Below, piece after piece: positions 1 through 5,900 of a stretch of DNA of 5,900 bases. Every line of letters begins with the position of its first letter. Within the stretch, counting starts at the first letter, position 1. The stretch lies in contig CAKPQY010000053.1 of the NCBI GenBank assembly GCA_934179885.1, positions 1-5,900 on the forward strand, given 5' to 3'. The stretch comes from an uncultured Clostridia bacterium. GTDB lineage: Bacteria; Bacillota; Clostridia; TANB77; CAG-508. The position numbers and the translations under genes were made by a program. Under the pieces are notes generated by a model that was given only the letters and a program-made list of their open reading frames with translations, had not been told where the DNA came from and searched no databases.

Positions 1-2826
1 AAATCCTTTTGTAACCTCTTTAGCTTCATCTTTAAATCTCTTTAATGTAGCAAGTTTACCTTCATGAATTACAATATTATCTCTTATAACTCTAACTCCA
101 GCATTTCTTTCTACTTTTCCAGTTAATACATATGCACCTGCAACTGTTCCAACATTTGAAATTCTGAATGTTTGTCTTACTTCTGCATTTCCTATAATTT
201 TTTCTTCATATTTTGGTGCAAGCATTCCCTTCATAGCAGCTTCTACTTCTTCTATTGCTTGATATATTACAGAATATTGTTTTATTTCTACTTCTTCTTT
301 TTCTGCCATTTCTTTTGCTGCTGGTATTGGTCTTACATTAAATGCTATTATTATTGCATTTGATACTTTTGCAAGTGTTACATCTGATTCGTTTACTGCT
401 CCTGGTGCTGCATGTATAACCTTTACTTTTACTTCTTCATTTTGTAATTTTTCCATTGATTGTTTTACAGCTTCTACAGAACCTTGAACATCTGCTTTTA
501 CAATTAAGTTTAGATGTTTTAAGTTTCCTTCTTCCATTTGGCTGAATAAATTGTCTAATGTAACTTTTGTTCCATTATTTATTGATTTTTCTCTCGCTTC
601 ACGTTTTCTCTTTTCTATTAAGTGTTTTGCTGTTTTTTCATCTTTTACTTCATAGAAAGTATCTCCTGCTTCTGGTACTTCTGTTAATCCCATTATTTCT
701 ACTGGTGTTGATGGTCCTGCTGATTTTACTTTTTTACCATTTTCGTTTGTCATTGCTCTTATTCTACCAATTGATGAACCTACTATTATTGTATCTCCCA
801 CATCTAATGTTCCTCTTTGTACAAGCATTGTTGCTATTGCACCTTTATTTTTATCTAGTCTTGCTTCTATAACAACACCTTTTGATTGCTTATGTGGATT
901 TGCTTTTAATTCTAGCACATCTGCTTCTAATAATACCATTTCTAGCAATTGGTCTATATTAGTTCCATTTTTAGCTGAAATTGGAACACATATTGTGTCT
1001 CCTCCCCATTCTTCAGGAACCAATTCATAATTCATTAATTCTTGTTTTACTCTATCTGGGTTTGCATCTGGTAAATCTATTTTGTTTATTGCAACTATTA
1101 TTGGTATTCCTGCTGATTTTGCATGGTTTATTGCCTCTACTGTTTGTGGCATTATTCCATCATTTGCAGCTACTACTAATATTGCAATATCTGTTATTTG
1201 TGCACCTCTAGCTCTCATTGCTGTAAAAGCTTCGTGTCCTGGTGTATCTAAAAATGTTATTTCTCTATCTTTTACTTTAACTTTATATGCACCTATTGCT
1301 TGTGTAATTCCACCTGCTTCTCCACCAATTACATTTGTTTTTCTTATTGTGTCTAATAATGATGTTTTACCATGGTCAACGTGTCCCATAACAACAACTA
1401 CTGGTGGTCTTACTTCTAATTCTTCTTCTTTGTCTTCAGAATCATCAAATAGAATATCTTCATCTGTTACTGTTTCTTTCTTTTTAGCTGTAATTCCAAA
1501 TTCTCCAGCAACTAAAAATGCTGTATCAAAGTCTATCTCTTGATTTATAGTTGCCATTATTCCATATCCTAATAATTTTTTAATTACATCTGCTGTCGTC
1601 TTTTTCATTTCAGCTGCTAAATCTTTTACAGTTATTGAATCTGGAATTTCTATTTCTGTCAATTCAAATATTTTCTGTTTATTTCTTTCTTCATCTCTAG
1701 CCTTTTTCTTGCCTTTTCTACCTCTTTGTGTCGTTAGATCATAATAATCTAACATTCCACCTTCTTGATCTTCAAACATATTTGATAATTTATTTGCTTG
1801 TTTTAATGATTTTAATTTTCCTTCATCAAAACCATTATCACTCTTTCTTGATTTGCTCTTTTTATTTTTGTTTTCTTCAAATTTGTTATTTGCTTTTTGT
1901 TTATCAATATTTTTGCTGTAGTCTCTTACAACTTCTTTTTCAACAGTTTCAACAGTCATAATGTTTTTGATATTTTTTTCTATTCCTTTTTCATCTAGTG
2001 GTCTTTTGTTATTGAATCTGTTTGCATTATTGTTGTTGTAATTATTATTTCCATTGTAGTTATTTTTATTAAAATTATTGTTTTTCTTAAAATTATTATT
2101 TAAATTATTGTTGTAATTATTATTCCTATTTCCTCTATTCTCATAATTTCTGTTGTCATTATTTCTGTTGTCATTATTTCTGTTGTCATTATTTCTGTTA
2201 TCATTATTTCTGTTATCACTATTTCTGTTGTTGAAGTTATTTGGTCTACTTGCGTTTCTATTTTGATTATTAAATTTATTTTCGTTTTTGTTTTTTCTAT
2301 TATTTACTTGTTTTTCAACTACTGCTGTTTCTTTTTGCATTTTTATGTTATTATCCCCTTGCTCTTTTATTTCTTCTTTTACTGGCTCTTTAACCGGCTC
2401 TTTTTTTGGGTCTGGTTTATTTAGTCCAAATAATTCATTAACAGTTTTTGGTTTATTTGGCTTATTTCTATATACTAAATTGAAGTCTTTATTTTGTTTT
2501 CTTTCTACGAAACCTATATTACTATTTCTTTCTTCTCGTTTTTTATCTTCATGCTTTTTATTATTTTCTTCATCTGTTATTATAACTTCTCTTCTTATAA
2601 TAACTGGTGCTTTTTCTTCTTTTTTTGGTGCAGTTGTTGCTTGTTTTTCTGGTTGTTCTTGTTTTTTATTTTTAGCAAAACTATTTTCTATTTTTTTAGC
2701 ATCTTCTTCATCTACACCACTCATATGACTTTTTACATCTATATTTAATTTTTGTGCCATTTCTAATACTTCTTTACTGGTTAAGTTTAGCTTTTTTGCT
2801 ATTTCATATAATTTTATCTTACCCAA
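1..2826 (-). CDS. infB: Translation initiation factor IF-2 (3' end cut by window edge)
   Basis: GTPase that brings fMet-tRNA to the 30S subunit and promotes 50S joining in the cytoplasm. 942 codons are visible without a stop, and the last residues (KEVTKGF) match the family just before its conserved end, so about 25-30 residues are missing. Domains: IF2_N helical module at residues 4-48; charged then Asn-rich disordered linker about 50-380; second IF2_N about 388-440; G domain from about 474 with G1 GHVDHGKT (481-488), G3 DTPGH (527-531), G4 NKID (581-584), G5 SAK (617-619); then the beta-barrel, domain III and the fMet-tRNA-binding C-terminal domain (GTVAGAYV motif). The total, about 970 residues, is well above the roughly 715 of B. 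subtilis because of the linker. I chose TTG at 2826 ([14 protein letters not shown]) because GGGGGTGAT lies 8 bases upstream; ATG at 2832 falls inside that site. The gene overlaps ylxQ by 8 bases, suggesting translational coupling. Identity is certain; only the start is debatable. Confidence 0.97.
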   Translation of the reverse strand, partial: MGKIKLYEIAKKLNLTSKEVLEMAQKLNIDVKSHMSGVDEEDAKKIENSFAKNKKQEQPEKQATTAPKKEEKAPVIIRREVIITDEENNKKHEDKKREERNSNIGFVERKQNKDFNLVYRNKPNKPKTVNELFGLNKPDPKKEPVKEPVKEEIKEQGDNNIKMQKETAVVEKQVNNRKNKNENKFNNQNRNASRPNNFNNRNSDNRNNDNRNNDNRNNDNRNNDNRNYENRGNRNNNYNNNLNNNFKKNNNFNKNNYNGNNNYNNNNANRFNNKRPLDEKGIEKNIKNIMTVETVEKEVVRDYSKNIDKQKANNKFEENKNKKSKSRKSDNGFDEGKLKSLKQANKLSNMFEDQEGGMLDYYDLTTQRGRKGKKKARDEERNKQKIFELTEIEIPDSITVKDLAAEMKKTTADVIKKLLGYGIMATINQEIDFDTAFLVAGEFGITAKKKETVTDEDILFDDSEDKEEELEVRPPVVVVMGHVDHGKTSLLDTIRKTNVIGGEAGGITQAIGAYKVKVKDREITFLDTPGHEAFTAMRARGAQITDIAILVVAANDGIMPQTVEAINHAKSAGIPIIVAINKIDLPDANPDRVKQELMNYELVPEEWGGDTICVPISAKNGTNIDQLLEMVLLEADVLELKANPHKQSKGVVIEARLDKNKGAIATMLVQRGTLDVGDTIIVGSSIGRIRAMTNENGKKVKSAGPSTPVEIMGLTEVPEAGDTFYEVKDEKTAKHLIEKRKREAREKSINNGTKVTLDNLFSQMEEGNLKHLNLIVKADVQGSVEAVKQSMEKLQNEEVKVKVIHAAPGAVNESDVTLAKVSNAIIIAFNVRPIPAAKEMAEKEEVEIKQYSVIYQAIEEVEAAMKGMLAPKYEEKIIGNAEVRQTFRISNVGTVAGAYVLTGKVERNAGVRVIRDNIVIHEGKLATLKRFKDEAKEVTKGF
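2146..2235 (-). repeat. 15-bp tandem repeat inside infB (NDNRN pentapeptides)
   Basis: Six consecutive 15-bp units. On the plus strand the unit reads ATTTCTGTTGTCATT; the units at 2146, 2161 and 2176 are identical, those at 2191 and 2206 differ by one and two bases, and the one at 2221 is more diverged. On the coding strand they give [10 protein letters not shown] and four NDNRN (IF2 residues 198-227), followed by a degenerate YENRG. The unit is a multiple of three, so gain or loss of copies keeps the frame. The near-identity of the copies at DNA level, including synonymous positions, suggests recent expansion by slippage or recombination. Confidence 0.9.
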
Positions 2827-3139
2827 TAACATCACCCCCATTATACTTTTTTTGTATTGATTCTGCAAAGTTTATATCTTTTATTCCTATTATTGCTTTA
2901 TTGTTTTTTCCTATAGCTTTACTTAATGTATCAATATCTCCATCTATGATTACCGGTATATTATATTTTTCGCATAATTTTATAAATTTGTTTTTTGTTC
3001 TTTCAGAACTATCTTCTGAAATTATTAATAATTTTACTTTTTGTTTAATTATATTTTCTTCAACACTATCTGCTCCAAAACATATTTTTCCAGCTTTCAT
3101 AGCTAATCCAATTAAACCTAATATATTATTATTTATCAA
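2819..3139 (-). CDS. ylxQ: L7Ae-family RNA-binding protein YlxQ
   Basis: Small (106 aa) member of the ribosomal L7Ae/L30e/Gadd45 fold, whose members bind kink-turn RNA; the in vivo role of the bacterial YlxQ branch is not well settled. The start [19 protein letters not shown] (residues 7-25) is typical of the family, with the helix-strand pattern continuing through [18 protein letters not shown] (34-51) and [20 protein letters not shown]. The expected length is about 100 residues, so the gene is complete. The start is TTG at 3139, supported by AGAGGTG at 3146-3152 with the core 8 bases upstream. It overlaps ylxR by 11 bases and infB by 8, which fits coupled translation inside the nusA-infB operon. 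Family assignment is firm; the RNA target cannot be read from sequence. Confidence 0.92.
   Translation of the reverse strand: MINNNILGLIGLAMKAGKICFGADSVEENIIKQKVKLLIISEDSSERTKNKFIKLCEKYNIPVIIDGDIDTLSKAIGKNNKAIIGIKDINFAESIQKKYNGGDVIG
2831..2839 (-). promoter_or_regulatory. infB ribosome binding site deciding a TTG start
   Basis: The minus strand reads GGGGGTGAT, one mismatch from the ideal GGAGGTGAT complement of the 16S rRNA tail. The five-base core (2835-2839) is 8 bases from TTG at 2826, the same spacing as for nusA and ylxQ here. ATG at 2832 would leave a 2-base spacer and would itself overlap the pairing region, so TTG is the better start. The site lies within the last codons of ylxQ. 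Confidence 0.7.
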
Positions 3140-3389
3140 GAATTACACCTCTTAAACTTTCATAAATTCCTTGTGTTATTTGCATTTCAAAAGCCTTGTC
3201 TAATCTTTTACTTTTTATGGCTTTTTCTAAGCATTTTTCATCATCACAGATATATGCTCCGCGTCCTTCTTTTTTTCCAGTTCTATCAATTGATATTTCA
3301 TTATCTTTGTTTTTAACTATTCTTATTAAATCTTTTTTATCTTTTTTTTCGTTGCATCCTATGCATGTTCTTTGTGGTTGTTTTTTCAT
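3129..3389 (-). CDS. ylxR: YlxR-family protein (DUF448; RNase P modulator RnpM family)
   Basis: 86-residue basic protein. The family signature is clear: PQRTCIGC at residues 5-12 and GRGAYIC at 42-48, with LIRIV (21-25) and ISIDRTGKK (32-40) forming the strands between them. In B. subtilis the family member has been reported to interact with RNase P (name RnpM); that role is transferred from the family, not shown here. Four cysteines, C9, C12, C48 and C53, are arranged as CxxC and CxxxxC, which would suit a metal site. The ATG at 3389 lies 28 bases after the nusA stop; its ribosome binding site is weak (AAGTTGGTGA at 3395-3404, 8 of 10 matches to the ideal), so translation may depend partly on ribosomes leaving nusA. 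The 3' end overlaps ylxQ by 11 bases. Confidence 0.93.
   Translation of the reverse strand: MKKQPQRTCIGCNEKKDKKDLIRIVKNKDNEISIDRTGKKEGRGAYICDDEKCLEKAIKSKRLDKAFEMQITQGIYESLRGVILDK
3146..3152 (-). promoter_or_regulatory. ylxQ ribosome binding site inside ylxR
   Basis: The minus strand reads AGAGGTG, matching the 16S rRNA tail complement, with 8 bases between the GAGG core and the TTG start at 3139. It sits in the final codons of ylxR, so ribosomes finishing ylxR are at the site. This explains the choice of TTG, as no ATG in the ylxQ frame lies nearby upstream of the conserved [12 protein letters not shown] block. Confidence 0.65.
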
Positions 3390-3417
3390 CTATTTCACCA
3401 ACTTCCAATTCACTATC

Positions 3418-4518
3418 TTACTCTTCAACTGAATTTTCTTCTTCATTATTTTCCTTTTGAGCTAAAATTTCTCTAAACTGAGATTCTGATTTTATATCTA
3501 TTTTCCAATTTGTAAGTTTTGCTGCTAATCTTGCATTTTGACCTGCTTTTCCAATTGCTAATGACAATTGATCATCTGGTACTATAACTTCTGCAAATTT
3601 TTCTTCTTCTTTTATATCAACAGCTAATATTTGTGCTGGAAGTAATGCTGCTGCGATATAAACACTTGGGTCTTCATCCCATTCTATTACATCAATTTTT
3701 TCTCCATTTAATTCATTTATAACATTTTGAATTCTTACACCTTTTGCTCCAACGCAAGAACCTACTGGATCTATATTAGGATCTGGTGAATATACTGCTA
3801 CTTTACTCCTTGAGCCTGCATCTCTTGATACGCTCTTTATTTCTATTAAGCCTTCATATATTTCTGGTATTTCAAATTCTAATAATTTTCTAACAAAGTC
3901 TGGGTGACTTCTAGAAATCATTACTTGTGGTGCTCCTTTTAATCCTCTTTCAACATCTACTATGTATGCTTTTATTTTATCATTTACTCTGTATTTTTCT
4001 GTCGGTACTTGCTCTTTAGAAAGCATTATTCCTTCTATTTTTCCTAAATCCACAACTACTATATTTCTATCAGCTTTTTGTATAATACCTGAAACAATTT
4101 CACCTTTTCTTTGGCTATATTCATCAAATATTAAATCTCTTTCAACTTCTCTTAATTTTTGAACAATTACTTGTTTTGCTGTTTGTGCTGCTATTCTTCC
4201 AAAATCTTTAGGTACTATTTCTACTTCTACTGTATCTCCTAAGTTCAAGTCTTTATTTATTTTATGTGCATCTTTTAAATTTATTTCTGTAACTTCATCA
4301 TTTGCATTTTCAACAATATCTTTTATTGAATATACATGTGTTGCACCTGTTCTTTGATCAATATCTACTCTTACATTTTCTAATGCATCAAAATTTCTTT
4401 TATATGCTGTAACAAGTGCTGTTTCAATTGATTCTAATACATATTCTTTTTTTATTCCTTTTTCCTTTTCTAATTCTTCCAATGCTAATATTAATTCTTT
4501 GTTATCAATAGCTTTCAT
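3418..4518 (-). CDS. nusA: Transcription termination/antitermination factor NusA
   Basis: RNA polymerase-associated factor controlling pausing, intrinsic termination and antitermination. At 366 aa it matches the short Firmicutes form (B. subtilis about 371). Domains: RNA polymerase-binding N-terminal domain 1-125 (LALEELEKEKGIKKEYV; KDFGRIAAQTAKQVIVQKL at 104-122); S1 domain about 137-202 (KGEIVSGII, then VVDLGKIEGIML); KH1 with GAKG at 257-260 in the DPVGSCVGAKGVRIQ block; KH2 with GKAG at 323-326 in LAIGKAGQNARLAAKLT. The C-terminal acidic repeats of E. coli NusA are absent, and only a short Glu/Asn-rich tail (355-366) follows KH2. The ATG at 4518 has AAGGAGG at 4527-4533 with the core 8 bases upstream. 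A repeat element lies just upstream of that site. Stop to ylxR start is 28 bases, so both are probably on one transcript. Confidence 0.98.
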   Translation of the reverse strand: MKAIDNKELILALEELEKEKGIKKEYVLESIETALVTAYKRNFDALENVRVDIDQRTGATHVYSIKDIVENANDEVTEINLKDAHKINKDLNLGDTVEVEIVPKDFGRIAAQTAKQVIVQKLREVERDLIFDEYSQRKGEIVSGIIQKADRNIVVVDLGKIEGIMLSKEQVPTEKYRVNDKIKAYIVDVERGLKGAPQVMISRSHPDFVRKLLEFEIPEIYEGLIEIKSVSRDAGSRSKVAVYSPDPNIDPVGSCVGAKGVRIQNVINELNGEKIDVIEWDEDPSVYIAAALLPAQILAVDIKEEEKFAEVIVPDDQLSLAIGKAGQNARLAAKLTNWKIDIKSESQFREILAQKENNEEENSVEE

Positions 4519-4526
4519 TTTTTATT

Positions 4527-4533
4527 CCTCCTT
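4527..4533 (-). promoter_or_regulatory. nusA ribosome binding site
   Basis: The minus strand reads AAGGAGG, a perfect core, with 8 bases to the ATG at 4518. It is notable for its position: only three bases separate it from the outer arm of the inverted repeat at 4537-4599, so RNA folding there could affect its accessibility. Confidence 0.8.
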
Positions 4534-4536
4534 ATT

Positions 4537-4599
4537 ATCTGTCCAAAAATGTTCAAAAGGGACGGTTCTTTTTGGACAAAATGTCCAAATGGGACAGAT
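4537..4599. repeat. Nested inverted/direct repeat, REP-like palindromic element
   Basis: The rimP-nusA gap holds a compact self-complementary block. Outer arms ATCTGTCC (4537-4544) and GGACAGAT (4592-4599) are perfect reverse complements. Inside, TTTGGACA (4571-4578) and TGTCCAAA (4582-4589) form an 8-bp stem with a 3-base loop. In addition, 4546-4565 and 4578-4597 are imperfect direct repeats (17 of 20 bases). The GGGACGGTTC core (4559-4568) resembles, from memory, short palindromes dispersed through many Clostridia genomes and often linked to RAYT (IS200-like) transposases; a single copy here cannot prove that. Neither strand has a T-run directly after a stem, so it is not a convincing intrinsic terminator. 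Confidence 0.7.
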
Positions 4600-4609
4600 C
4601 TTTATTTTT

Positions 4610-5068
4610 TTACCAATTATAAACTGTTTTTATTTGTGATATATTTTTTCTTTCAATTTGTATTTCATTTTTATCTTGTTCAATTATGATTTTTAAATCA
4701 TCAAATTCTTTTAGTTTTCCTAAATATTCTTTTTTGCCATTTTCATCTTTTTTAAATAATTTAATATTTATCTGTTGTCCTATATTTTGTTTTAAGTGCT
4801 TATCTTTTCTTAGTGTTCTCTCTACTCCTGGTGATGATACTTCTAAAAAGTATTGCTCTTTGATATAATTTGCTTCATCTAAAATGTCTGTTATGCTATC
4901 GTTTACTTTTTCGCAATCATTTAGGTCTATTCCTTTTTCATTATCTATGAAAATTCTTAAAAAGTAGTTTTTTCCTTCTTTTGCGTATTCTACATCATAT
5001 AGATCATATCCTATTTTTTCTATTATAGGTTCTACTAGTTTTTCAACTTTTTCTTCTATATTTGCCAA
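4610..5068 (-). CDS. rimP: Ribosome maturation factor RimP
   Basis: Cytoplasmic factor needed for maturation of the 30S subunit. 152 aa, the normal family length. The N-terminal alpha/beta domain (about 8-80) contains YDLYDVEYAKEG and LRIFIDNEKGIDLNDCEKV; the family hallmark LEVSSPGVERTL is at 75-86, and the C-terminal SH3-like barrel (about 88-150) contains YLGKLKEF. The start is TTG at 5068, preceded by AAAGGAGGT at 5074-5082 with 6 bases between the core and the codon; MANIEEKVEKLVEPI is the usual family opening, so TTG is convincing. This is the first gene of the cluster: a promoter and leader hairpin lie just upstream. The 91-base gap to nusA contains a repeat element. Identity is secure from motif and neighbours. 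Confidence 0.96.
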   Translation of the reverse strand: MANIEEKVEKLVEPIIEKIGYDLYDVEYAKEGKNYFLRIFIDNEKGIDLNDCEKVNDSITDILDEANYIKEQYFLEVSSPGVERTLRKDKHLKQNIGQQINIKLFKKDENGKKEYLGKLKEFDDLKIIIEQDKNEIQIERKNISQIKTVYNW

Positions 5069-5094
5069 TTTTTACCTCCTTTTATTCTAACAAT

Positions 5095-5123
5095 TAGAGA
5101 GTGGGATTTGTTCCCACTCTCTA
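5095..5123 (-). other. 12-bp hairpin in the rimP leader
   Basis: TAGAGAGTGGGA (5095-5106) and TCCCACTCTCTA (5112-5123) are perfect reverse complements around a 5-base loop. The hairpin begins about 17 bases downstream of the predicted transcription start for rimP and ends 12 bases before its ribosome binding site. It is too strong to be chance, but neither strand has a real T-tract after it, so a simple intrinsic terminator is not well supported. It could be a leader structure affecting mRNA stability, translation or attenuation, or an imperfect terminator for the upstream glycosyltransferase gene. Confidence 0.75.
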
Positions 5124-5146
5124 GCTTCTCTTATATTGATATATCT

Positions 5147-5175
5147 ATTATACCCAATTTTTAGCAAAAATGCAA
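5147..5175 (-). promoter_or_regulatory. Sigma-A type promoter for the rimP-nusA-infB operon
   Basis: On the minus strand the -35 element TTGCAT (5170-5175; the three key TTG bases match) is separated by exactly 17 bases from a perfect -10 element TATAAT (5147-5152). Transcription would start near 5140, giving a leader of about 72 bases before the rimP TTG. It sits 8 bases after the stop of the glycosyltransferase, in the only gap of reasonable size upstream of rimP, which fits it driving the whole cluster. I saw no comparable promoter in the other intergenic gaps. Confidence 0.72.
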
Positions 5176-5182
5176 GTATTTT

Positions 5183-5900
5183 TTAAACTTTTTCAATTTC
5201 TTTTATTTCTTCACTTACATCATCAATTTTTATACTTCTATTATGAGTAATTTTCTCCCATGTTGTCTCTCTTTTAAATAGACATTTAATATTAATGATT
5301 ATCCAACTTCCCATAAATAGTGGATATGTAAAAAATCCTTTTATCATAGGCTTAATTGGTTTTCCATCTAAATACATAACAAATGCAGCAGTAGCTGATG
5401 GTAACACAAATGTTGGTACTAAATACATGAATAAATTTGAAATTAGTTCTAATTTTGTCATTCCATCTAAAGCATATAATGCAAAATTTGATAGCAACAA
5501 TAGTATTGTTAATATGAACATTGGTGTACTTCCCACTATATATAGTAATCCATCAATAGTTACCATTGATTTCTTTTCTTTAACTGCATCAAACATTTTT
5601 CCTGTATATTCTTTAATACATTGCATATGTCCTACTGTCCATCTGCTTCTTTGTGACCAACTTTGTTTAAATCCTGTTGGTTGTTCATCATATACTATTG
5701 CATCTGTTGCCCATCCTAATCTTTTTCCTTTTAGTATTCTTTGTAATGAAAATTCAATATCTTCTGTTAATGTAACTGTTTTCCATCCATTGTTTTCTTT
5801 TATAATATTGAAATTTACCATAAATCCTGTTCCATTTAGCATTGGTGATAATCCTAAATTATATCTTGCTAAATGATAAAATCTGTGATTTGTCCAGTAA
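5183..5900 (-). CDS. Family 2 membrane glycosyltransferase, C-terminal part (5' end beyond the window)
   Basis: The frame is open to the right edge, so the 238 visible residues are the C-terminal part of a protein probably over 400 residues long; the ATG at 5842 is internal, because the frame upstream (YWTNHRFYHLARYNLGLSP) is coding and reads into it. Visible motifs are typical of cellulose synthase/chitin synthase-like GT2 enzymes (COG1215): GTGF (23-26), TED with the presumed catalytic Asp (45-47), the acceptor-site QRSRW (83-87), and WEKITH after the last membrane segment (214-219). Three hydrophobic segments at about 122-144, 152-176 and 187-208 place it in the cytoplasmic membrane. It would transfer sugar from a nucleotide donor to a polysaccharide or lipid acceptor; the sugar and product cannot be told. 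The N-terminal nucleotide-binding DxD region is outside the window. The promoter of rimP starts just after its stop, so the two are probably separate units. Confidence 0.9.
   Translation of the reverse strand, partial: YWTNHRFYHLARYNLGLSPMLNGTGFMVNFNIIKENNGWKTVTLTEDIEFSLQRILKGKRLGWATDAIVYDEQPTGFKQSWSQRSRWTVGHMQCIKEYTGKMFDAVKEKKSMVTIDGLLYIVGSTPMFILTILLLLSNFALYALDGMTKLELISNLFMYLVPTFVLPSATAAFVMYLDGKPIKPMIKGFFTYPLFMGSWIIINIKCLFKRETTWEKITHNRSIKIDDVSEEIKEIEKV

Noticed and set aside
1082..1543. Plus-strand open frame of 153 codons
   Set aside because: It lies antisense to the highly conserved G domain and second IF2_N module of infB. It has no ribosome binding site and no recognisable family, and its composition is what the complement of the infB codons would give.
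2146..2235. CRISPR-like array
   Set aside because: The 15-bp units are directly adjacent with no spacers and are in frame with infB, so they are a coding tandem repeat.
172..2748. Several plus-strand frames rich in Phe, Leu, Ser and Tyr that look like membrane proteins
   Set aside because: They come from the pyrimidine-rich complement of the purine-rich Lys/Glu/Asn codons of infB; the hydrophobicity is a by-product of strand composition.
4571..4589. Stem TTTGGACA/TGTCCAAA as a rimP terminator
   Set aside because: On the minus strand the stem is followed by AAGAACCG, and on the plus strand by TGGGACAG. Without a T-run it does not qualify as an intrinsic terminator, and nusA follows directly.
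4534..4609. A separate nusA promoter in the rimP-nusA gap
   Set aside because: TTGAAC and GATAAT can be found on the minus strand, but with only about 11 bases between them; no pair has proper 16-18 base spacing.
5840..5842. ATG at 5842 as the true start of the glycosyltransferase
   Set aside because: The same frame stays open to the window edge and encodes sequence consistent with the family just before the GTGF motif; no ribosome binding site precedes this ATG.
5295..5876. Plus-strand open frame of 193 codons
   Set aside because: It is antisense to the conserved TED and QRSRW region of the glycosyltransferase. The apparent protein is a mirror of the coding strand and has no good ribosome binding site.

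Overview
The window is a compact, AT-rich stretch in which every convincing gene lies on the minus strand. Read right to left (5' to 3' on the minus strand) it holds the 3' part of a membrane glycosyltransferase, then rimP, nusA, ylxR, ylxQ and nearly all of infB. The gene order rimP-nusA-ylxR-ylxQ-infB is the classic Firmicutes transcription/translation cluster. The very low GC content, A/T-ending codons, strong AAGGAGG-type ribosome binding sites, frequent TTG starts, a short NusA without the E. coli C-terminal repeats, and TGG (not TGA) for Trp point to a low-GC member of the Clostridia or a related Firmicute using the standard bacterial code. I cannot name the species.

Layout: 5183-5900 is the C-terminal half of a processive-type family 2 glycosyltransferase, cut by the right edge. 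The 114-base gap 5069-5182 holds a good sigma-A type promoter (5147-5175) reading towards rimP and, inside the resulting leader, a 12-bp perfect hairpin (5095-5123). rimP (4610-5068) follows. A 91-base gap (4519-4609) holds a nested inverted/direct repeat that looks like a dispersed palindromic (REP-like) element, plus the nusA ribosome binding site. nusA (3418-4518) is separated by 28 bases from ylxR (3129-3389), which overlaps ylxQ (2819-3139) by 11 bases, which in turn overlaps infB (1-2826) by 8 bases. infB leaves the window about 25-30 codons before its expected end; rbfA would be the expected next gene.

The genes form one gene-expression module: RimP matures the 30S subunit, NusA controls RNA polymerase pausing and termination, YlxR and YlxQ are small RNA-associated proteins, and IF2 places initiator tRNA on the 30S subunit. 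The glycosyltransferase appears to be a separate upstream unit.

I did not find a novel defence or mobile system. The points most worth a second look are the extraordinarily Asn-rich linker of IF2 with a 15-bp tandem repeat, the REP-like element between rimP and nusA, the promoter-plus-hairpin leader of the operon, and the non-obvious TTG start of infB.
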